A DNA stretch of 64,000 bases from Pseudomonadota bacterium (GTDB taxonomy: Bacteria > Desulfobacterota > Desulfovibrionia > Desulfovibrionales > Desulfovibrionaceae), in NCBI GenBank assembly GCA_023460395.1, contig JAEWQB010000014.1:171823-235822 (forward strand). Direction: 5' to 3'. The position numbers were made by a program, and so were the translations under genes. Shown here one piece after another: positions 60,083 through 64,000 of the stretch. Position 1 is the stretch's first letter. Each line of letters opens with the position of its first letter. The notes under the pieces were generated by a model, which was given only the letters and a program-made list of their open reading frames with translations, had not been told where the DNA came from and did not search any database.

Positions 60083-61791
60083 GCCTGACCTCGCTTCGTT
60101 GTTTGCCCGGTCGGGGCAGGGACCGGTTCATCGCACGGGCGGGTGCCTGTGGAAGGGCTTTCTGCCGATGAGCCGGGAGGGGGACCGGGCACAGGGGGGA
60201 TGGCAGCTAAAGAATCTGGAAGTTCCAGTTCCATCGTACCGCAATAGAGCGCCTCTTGCAGGTCTGCCTGCATGGCGGGAAGTCCCCACAGGATGGGAGC
60301 GAAACCGTGCCAGCGGCGCTCCACAAAATCCAGAAGTTCCGTCATTCCCCGATTTTCGGAAACGCAGTTACGGTCATATAAATGGCTGGTAACGCGCAGG
60401 CCACAGAAACCGCCTTGGCAGGGGCCTTTTCCCACCCGGCTGCGCAGGCCTATAGCATTAAGCAGGGAGGGGCCGCGCTGCGGGCCTACCGTGTCAATAA
60501 TGGTGTCTACCACGCTCCGGGGCACCATCTCGCATTCGCATAAAATTTGGTCGTGGGTATCACGAGACTCCAGCCATGCTCTGGCTGTGCGCCCCGGCTC
60601 GGTCCACATGCCCAGCGGGGCGGGGGGAAGCGGTTCTGTGCCTGTCCGGCAGGGAGCCTGTATTCCCAGTTTTTCGCAGGCGAGATCGCCTGCTTTTTCA
60701 GCCATCATCCGGTAGGTGGTGAGTTTTCCACCCGTGATGGTAATCATGTTCCGTACACGCGACTCACTGCTTCCTGCGGCGTGGTCAATAAGGCTGAAGC
60801 CGCGGCTCACCCTGCGAGAATCGGCGGCGTCTCCGGCGAGAACCAGCGGGCGGACTCCAGAATACGCGCGGATGTATCGGGTGCTTTCCAGCGCGGGCAC
60901 CATGGCGCGGGCATCGGCAATAATGGCATCGGTTTCTTCCACTGTCGGGCGGCTGTGGTCCGGGTCCGTGATGGTGACGGATGTAGTGCCCAATACGGAA
61001 ACGGTGCCGCCCGGTACCAGAATGTCGGAGTCGGACGGGCGGCGCAGGCGGTTGATAACGCGGGATGCCAGCCTGTTTTGCGTGATCAGCAGGCAGCCGG
61101 AGGAGTAGAGCAAAGGAATGGTCGCGCCAGCCATGCGCGCTATGCGGTCTGCCCACGCCCCGGAGGCGTTTATGATAAGTTCCGCGTGAACGCGAAGCTC
61201 CTCCCCCGTGGTTTCGTCGTGGAGTAAGACGCGCTGTATGGTGCCCTGTGCGATGTCAAATCCGGTTACACGGGTGTGGCAGCGGTACGTTGCGCCTAGT
61301 TGGCTGGCGTGGGCGAGATTGTTCAGCGAAAGCATGAAAGGGTCCACTGCGGCGTCCGCTACCTGATAAGCGGCAAGGAGGGCGTCTGAAAGGACAGGTT
61401 CCATCTCCCGCGCCGTTTTCGGGTCCACGGGCGTGCAGGCAATGCCACTGCGGGCACACATGGCGGGAAAGTCTGCAATATAGCGCTCGTCATCTCCGGG
61501 CACGGCGACAAACAGTCCGCCTGCGTCATCCACGCATTGCGGGGCCAGCCGTTTTAGGATGTCGCCCTCTTCACGGCATTCCACGGCGGCTTCGGCGTCG
61601 GAGGCAACATAGCGCGCTCCGCTGTGGAGTAGCCCGTGGTTCGCCCCGGAGGCACCGGCGTTGATGTCTCGTTTTTCTACCAGCAGGCAGGGGATGCCGC
61701 GCAGAGCGAGGTCGCGGGCTATACCGCATCCTGTGGCACCGCCGCCAATAATGAGAACCTGAGTTTCAATTGAGTGCATATGGTTTGCCAT
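60079..61791 (-). CDS. glpA: Anaerobic glycerol-3-phosphate dehydrogenase subunit A
   Basis: A 570-residue FAD enzyme that oxidises sn-glycerol-3-phosphate to dihydroxyacetone phosphate. FAD motif VLIIGGGATGCGIARDLALRG (first 20 residues of the domain), RDINAGASGANHGLLHSGARY with the substrate-binding Arg/His, and NASGAWADRIARMAG. A C-terminal BFD-like [2Fe-2S] domain has CECEMVPRSVV and CQGGFCGLR. A Pro-rich tail of about 40 residues ends it. I chose the ATG at 61791, directly before the Rossmann strand, although its ribosome-binding site is weak. First gene of the minus-strand glp cluster, divergent from the regulator. Confidence 0.93.
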   Translation of the reverse strand: MANHMHSIETQVLIIGGGATGCGIARDLALRGIPCLLVEKRDINAGASGANHGLLHSGARYVASDAEAAVECREEGDILKRLAPQCVDDAGGLFVAVPGDDERYIADFPAMCARSGIACTPVDPKTAREMEPVLSDALLAAYQVADAAVDPFMLSLNNLAHASQLGATYRCHTRVTGFDIAQGTIQRVLLHDETTGEELRVHAELIINASGAWADRIARMAGATIPLLYSSGCLLITQNRLASRVINRLRRPSDSDILVPGGTVSVLGTTSVTITDPDHSRPTVEETDAIIADARAMVPALESTRYIRAYSGVRPLVLAGDAADSRRVSRGFSLIDHAAGSSESRVRNMITITGGKLTTYRMMAEKAGDLACEKLGIQAPCRTGTEPLPPAPLGMWTEPGRTARAWLESRDTHDQILCECEMVPRSVVDTIIDTVGPQRGPSLLNAIGLRSRVGKGPCQGGFCGLRVTSHLYDRNCVSENRGMTELLDFVERRWHGFAPILWGLPAMQADLQEALYCGTMELELPDSLAAIPPVPGPPPGSSAESPSTGTRPCDEPVPAPTGQTTKRGQA

Positions 61792-62129
61792 GCGCGGCCC
61801 GCGAGTCTCACGTGTTCCGGGCTGTTTGTCTATATGACGTGGAAAATGAACGTGTGGCAGGCCAATGGACCGCCGTTTGCTTACCCATTTGGAATCGCAC
61901 CTGCGGATGCTCTTCTGTGATGCCATGAGCTGTCCGTCTGAGCAAGGATACCGCTTTCTCCTTGTAGCAAAAAGTGGGAAATGCTACCCGATGGATAGGT
62001 AAGGGAAATTGGTATTCGATAGTAAGTCTGCAACACAAACCAAGCAAAATTTCCATTTTATTTTCGTTTTGTATAGTAGCGAGCTTTTTTTATTTTCACA
62101 AGCGAACATGATGGGGTTGCGAGGTCACT
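61792..62129. promoter_or_regulatory. Divergent glpA-glpR promoter region
   Basis: A 338-bp gap, AT-rich from about 62000. A GlpR-like operator is at 62091-62110, with one perfect half-site CGAACAT and a degenerate partner ATTTTCA. A second half-site-like ATTTTCG lies near 62060. The region must contain promoters in both directions. I see no ORF. Confidence 0.55.
62091..62110. promoter_or_regulatory. Candidate GlpR operator
   Basis: ATTTTCACAAGCGAACAT resembles the enterobacterial GlpR site (ATGTTCG-N4-CGAACAT): the right half-site is perfect, the left has two or three mismatches. It lies 20 bp upstream of the glpR ATG, so autoregulation is possible. Confidence 0.4.
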
Positions 62130-63017
62130 ATGCAACGTTGGGAAAAGACCCCGGTGCCACAAGGTGGGGCTGCCGGAAAAGCCTTTGCCGCAGGCCCTGT
62201 GGGCAATGCGGAAAAAGGCGCGGGTAACGAGGAAAGTGCGCGGCATGAAAGCGTGCGGCTGCGACACGAAGAGATTCTTTTGCTGGTCCGGGAGCGGGGG
62301 TTCCTCTCCATCGGTGCATTGGCGGAACAGTTTGCGGTAACTCCGCAGACCATCCGGCGCGATATTGCCATATTGAGCGGGCAAGGTCGTGTGCACCGGC
62401 ACCATGGCGGCGTGGGAGCAATCGCGAGTACGGAAAATATGGATTACCGGGAGCGCCGGGTGCTGTGTCTAGAAGAAAAAAGGGCCATAGCCCGTCTTGT
62501 GGCAGAGCACATTCCCGATAGAGCTTCGCTGTTTATCAATATAGGCACCACCACGGAAGAGGTAGCCAGAGCGCTGATGGAGCACGAGCGGCTTCGCGTC
62601 ATTACAAATAATCTCACTGTGGCGCGGATTCTCAGTCGGAATCCGGGGAATGAGGTGATCGTAGCGGGCGGCGTTGTCCGGCACCGCGATCTTGGCATAG
62701 TGGGCGAGGCCACCGTGGAGTTTGTCGGGCAGTTCCGCGTGGACTATGGGATAATCGGTATTAGCAGCATTGATACCGATGGTGCATTGCTGGACTTTGA
62801 CTATCGTGAGGTTCGGGTGGCGCGGGCTATTATGGAAAATGCGCGGCGTGTGTTTTTAGTGGCGGATCATACCAAATTCGGGCGGAATGCCATGGTCCGT
62901 CTGGGGGCTATCAGTGAGGTGAATGCACTGTTCACAGATAGCGTGCCGCCGGAAGATTTGGCGGAGCATATGCGGGAGGCGGGAGTGACATTACATGTGG
63001 CGGGTGGTATCCGCTGA
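62130..63017 (+). CDS. glpR: DeoR-family repressor, probable GlpR
   Basis: A 295-residue DeoR-type regulator. An unusual 40-residue N-terminal extension precedes the helix-turn-helix domain (LRHEEILLLVRERGFLSIGALAEQF, then VTPQTIRRDIAILSGQGRVHRHHGG, about 45-95). The effector domain is a phosphosugar-sensing fold: INIGTTTEEVARAL, RVITNNLTVARIL, EVIVAGGVVRHRDLGIVG, FRVDYGIIGISSIDTDGALLDFD and FLVADHTKFGR, as in GlpR. Divergent from glpA and followed by a terminator; it presumably represses the glp cluster in the absence of glycerol-3-phosphate. GAGG precedes the ATG; if translation starts later the extension would shorten. Confidence 0.9.
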   Translation: MQRWEKTPVPQGGAAGKAFAAGPVGNAEKGAGNEESARHESVRLRHEEILLLVRERGFLSIGALAEQFAVTPQTIRRDIAILSGQGRVHRHHGGVGAIASTENMDYRERRVLCLEEKRAIARLVAEHIPDRASLFINIGTTTEEVARALMEHERLRVITNNLTVARILSRNPGNEVIVAGGVVRHRDLGIVGEATVEFVGQFRVDYGIIGISSIDTDGALLDFDYREVRVARAIMENARRVFLVADHTKFGRNAMVRLGAISEVNALFTDSVPPEDLAEHMREAGVTLHVAGGIR

Positions 63018-63073
63018 CAGGCCGGGAGCCACAGGTTGTGTCTCCATATGATTTTGTGCCGCGCACGCATGGA

Positions 63074-63107
63074 ACAAGCCCCCCGCAGAAAGTTGCGGGG
63101 GGCTTGT
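63074..63107 (+). terminator. Terminator after glpR
   Basis: ACAAGCCCCCCGCA and TGCGGGGGGCTTGT form a perfect 14-bp stem with a 6-nt loop. The T-tract is weak (GTTGC), but the stem is very stable and may act in both directions. Confidence 0.75.
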
Positions 63108-63136
63108 GTTGCGGGAGCTATGTACAAAAGGCCCGG

Positions 63137-63403
63137 CTATTTGCGCTGTGCCTTCAGGGTGTCCAGAGCGGCATGAGGAATGGCAAGCTTTTTACCGCTA
63201 ACGGCAAAATCCTCAGGCCAGAGGCCCATGCTGGTATTAATGTGCAGCAAGATGGCGGCGGCGTCGTCATCGGAATAGTCTAAGTCTTCAGCAAGCTCTG
63301 CGATGCTAAACTTGTACGACTTCTTGCTGCCGGGGGAAGTGGCGTTTTTCGTTCCCAGAATCAAGTAGTCCAATACGTAGTTTACATCTCTCGAGTCGAC
63401 CAT
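63137..63403 (-). CDS. Small conserved-looking hypothetical protein (88 aa)
   Basis: An 88-residue cytosolic protein. GAGAGG precedes the ATG at 63403. It is helical and mixed charged, with VDSRDVNYVLDYLILG at the start, LAEDLDYSDDDAAAILLHIN in the middle (an acidic stretch that looks like a short helix-turn-helix) and a basic tail. It may bind a protein or DNA; no family recognised. It is followed on the minus strand by the shared terminator hairpin. Confidence 0.55.
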   Translation of the reverse strand: MVDSRDVNYVLDYLILGTKNATSPGSKKSYKFSIAELAEDLDYSDDDAAAILLHINTSMGLWPEDFAVSGKKLAIPHAALDTLKAQRK

Positions 63404-63875
63404 GTGCGTTCCTCTCGAATTGGCAAGTCGTTAAACAAAGAGTCTATGCGGTCCGTATACATCTGTGACAACCATATGTGAAGTCAGTACGGGCCGCAAA
63501 ATGCGAAAGCCTTTGGCAACTTCGCTCGTACCGCCCCGCGTGGTCCAGAAAAATAGGGAGTCCTGACATTGGCTGTCTGACTCCCGCTTTCATTTCTCGC
63601 GCCATGCGCTACCGGGCGTTGCCGTGCATGCCCTGCGTAGCCGCCGCGCACACACGGAGGCTGTGTAGCACGGGGTATTTCGAAAGGCAAAGAAGAAACT
63701 GGCAATTTTTATGATAACGTGATGTGTGTATATTATGACGCATTTTGCCATCTGTTTTTTCTGTATGATAATTTGTAAGGGGGTATACACTGAAAGAAAA
63801 GGTATTGTGGCATGCCCGCAAAAGGGAAAATTAGCGTTATTTTATGCTATATATCACTGTAAGTCTGCGGAAAGC
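63404..63875. other. Intergenic region before the insertion sequence
   Basis: About 470 bp, strongly AT-rich from about 63690 on. It should hold the promoter of the 88-residue gene at its left. I see no convincing ORF, tRNA or repeat here. Confidence 0.4.
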
Positions 63876-64000
63876 TGACCTGCCCTGGAAAAACTGGTCC
63901 AGGCCCAATGTTAGGGGTACTGAGACCGCAGGAGGTTTTCCATGGGCAAGAAGAAGCACGCTCCTGAGCAGATCATCGGCAAGCTGAGAGAGGCCGAGGT
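63876..64000 (+). mobile_element. Left end of an IS3-type insertion sequence, cut by the window edge
   Basis: TGACCTGCCC at 63876 fits the TGA-starting terminal repeat of IS3-family elements; a CCTGGA/TCCAGG inverted repeat follows. The transposase OrfA starts 66 bp inside. The true end cannot be confirmed without the other terminus. Confidence 0.6.
63942..64000 (+). CDS. IS3 family transposase OrfA, N-terminal fragment
   Basis: Only 19 codons are visible (KKKHAPEQIIGKLREAEV after the Met). The pattern xPEQIIGKLREAEV is the start of the helix-turn-helix of IS3-type OrfA proteins. A strong AGGAGG lies 6 bp upstream of the ATG at 63942. Normally a second frame, OrfB with the DDE integrase domain, follows by programmed frameshifting; it is outside the window. 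Confidence 0.8.
   Translation, partial: MGKKKHAPEQIIGKLREAE

Overview
The window looks like a chromosomal segment of a mesophilic, anaerobic, Gram-negative deltaproteobacterium of the Desulfovibrio type. This is judged from gene content, not from a marker gene: lipid A synthesis (lpxB), a cytoplasmic-type CbiK cobaltochelatase, heterodisulfide-reductase-like redox modules tied to glycerol-3-phosphate oxidation, a Desulfovibrio-type single-cluster ferredoxin, a short ThiC, and a type I-C CRISPR repeat. The DNA is moderately GC-rich, with AT-rich dips in the regulatory regions. No rRNA or tRNA gene was seen.

Layout. 1-8.6 kb: the edge of a secreted phosphodiester-glycosidase-like protein, metF with a palindromic operator between -35 and -10, a nitroreductase, an exported carbonic-anhydrase-like protein that has lost two of three zinc ligands, a LysR regulator, a 740-bp gene-free stretch with repeats and hairpins, and a GAPDH. 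8.7-15.7 kb: a small Cys-rich protein coupled to a membrane protein, a CpoB/YbgF-like protein, then a co-directional run dprA, a small protein, HDOD, receiver-GGDEF and xerC/D. 15.9-24.3 kb, mostly minus strand: MgtC, racemase, LpxB, a nucleoside-recognition membrane protein, RmlD/RmlB, CbiK (plus) and a Bcr/CflA exporter. 24.6-34.5 kb: an exported protein, a GGCT-fold protein, a radical SAM protein, two membrane-anchored coiled-coil or acidic proteins, a CgeB-like glycosyltransferase, ThiC and a 2-hydroxyacid dehydrogenase.

34.7-44.6 kb: a giant AsmA protein, an NtrC-type two-component system with a cluster of TGCA repeats upstream, alkaline phosphatase with a Pho-box-like array, and a YibE/F protein. 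44.7-47.4 kb: a CRISPR array of 41 intact repeats plus one degenerate terminal repeat, read leftward, with its leader at about 47.43-47.65 kb and no cas genes anywhere in the window. 47.7-54.1 kb: a 27-codon ORF coupled to a ferredoxin, a VWA-OmpA protein, a two-gene operon of tiny proteins (57 and 39 aa), a MATE exporter, and an isolated phage-type tail fibre plus a probable assembly protein.

54.3-63 kb is one functional unit for glycerol: glpA, glpB, a fused cytochrome b / haem c / iron-sulfur protein, an HdrB-like CCG protein and glpK on the minus strand, with a DeoR-family GlpR divergent from them. Here Hdr-like modules stand where GlpC normally anchors the anaerobic glycerol-3-phosphate dehydrogenase. 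This is the most distinctive system in the window. The right edge enters an IS3-type insertion sequence.
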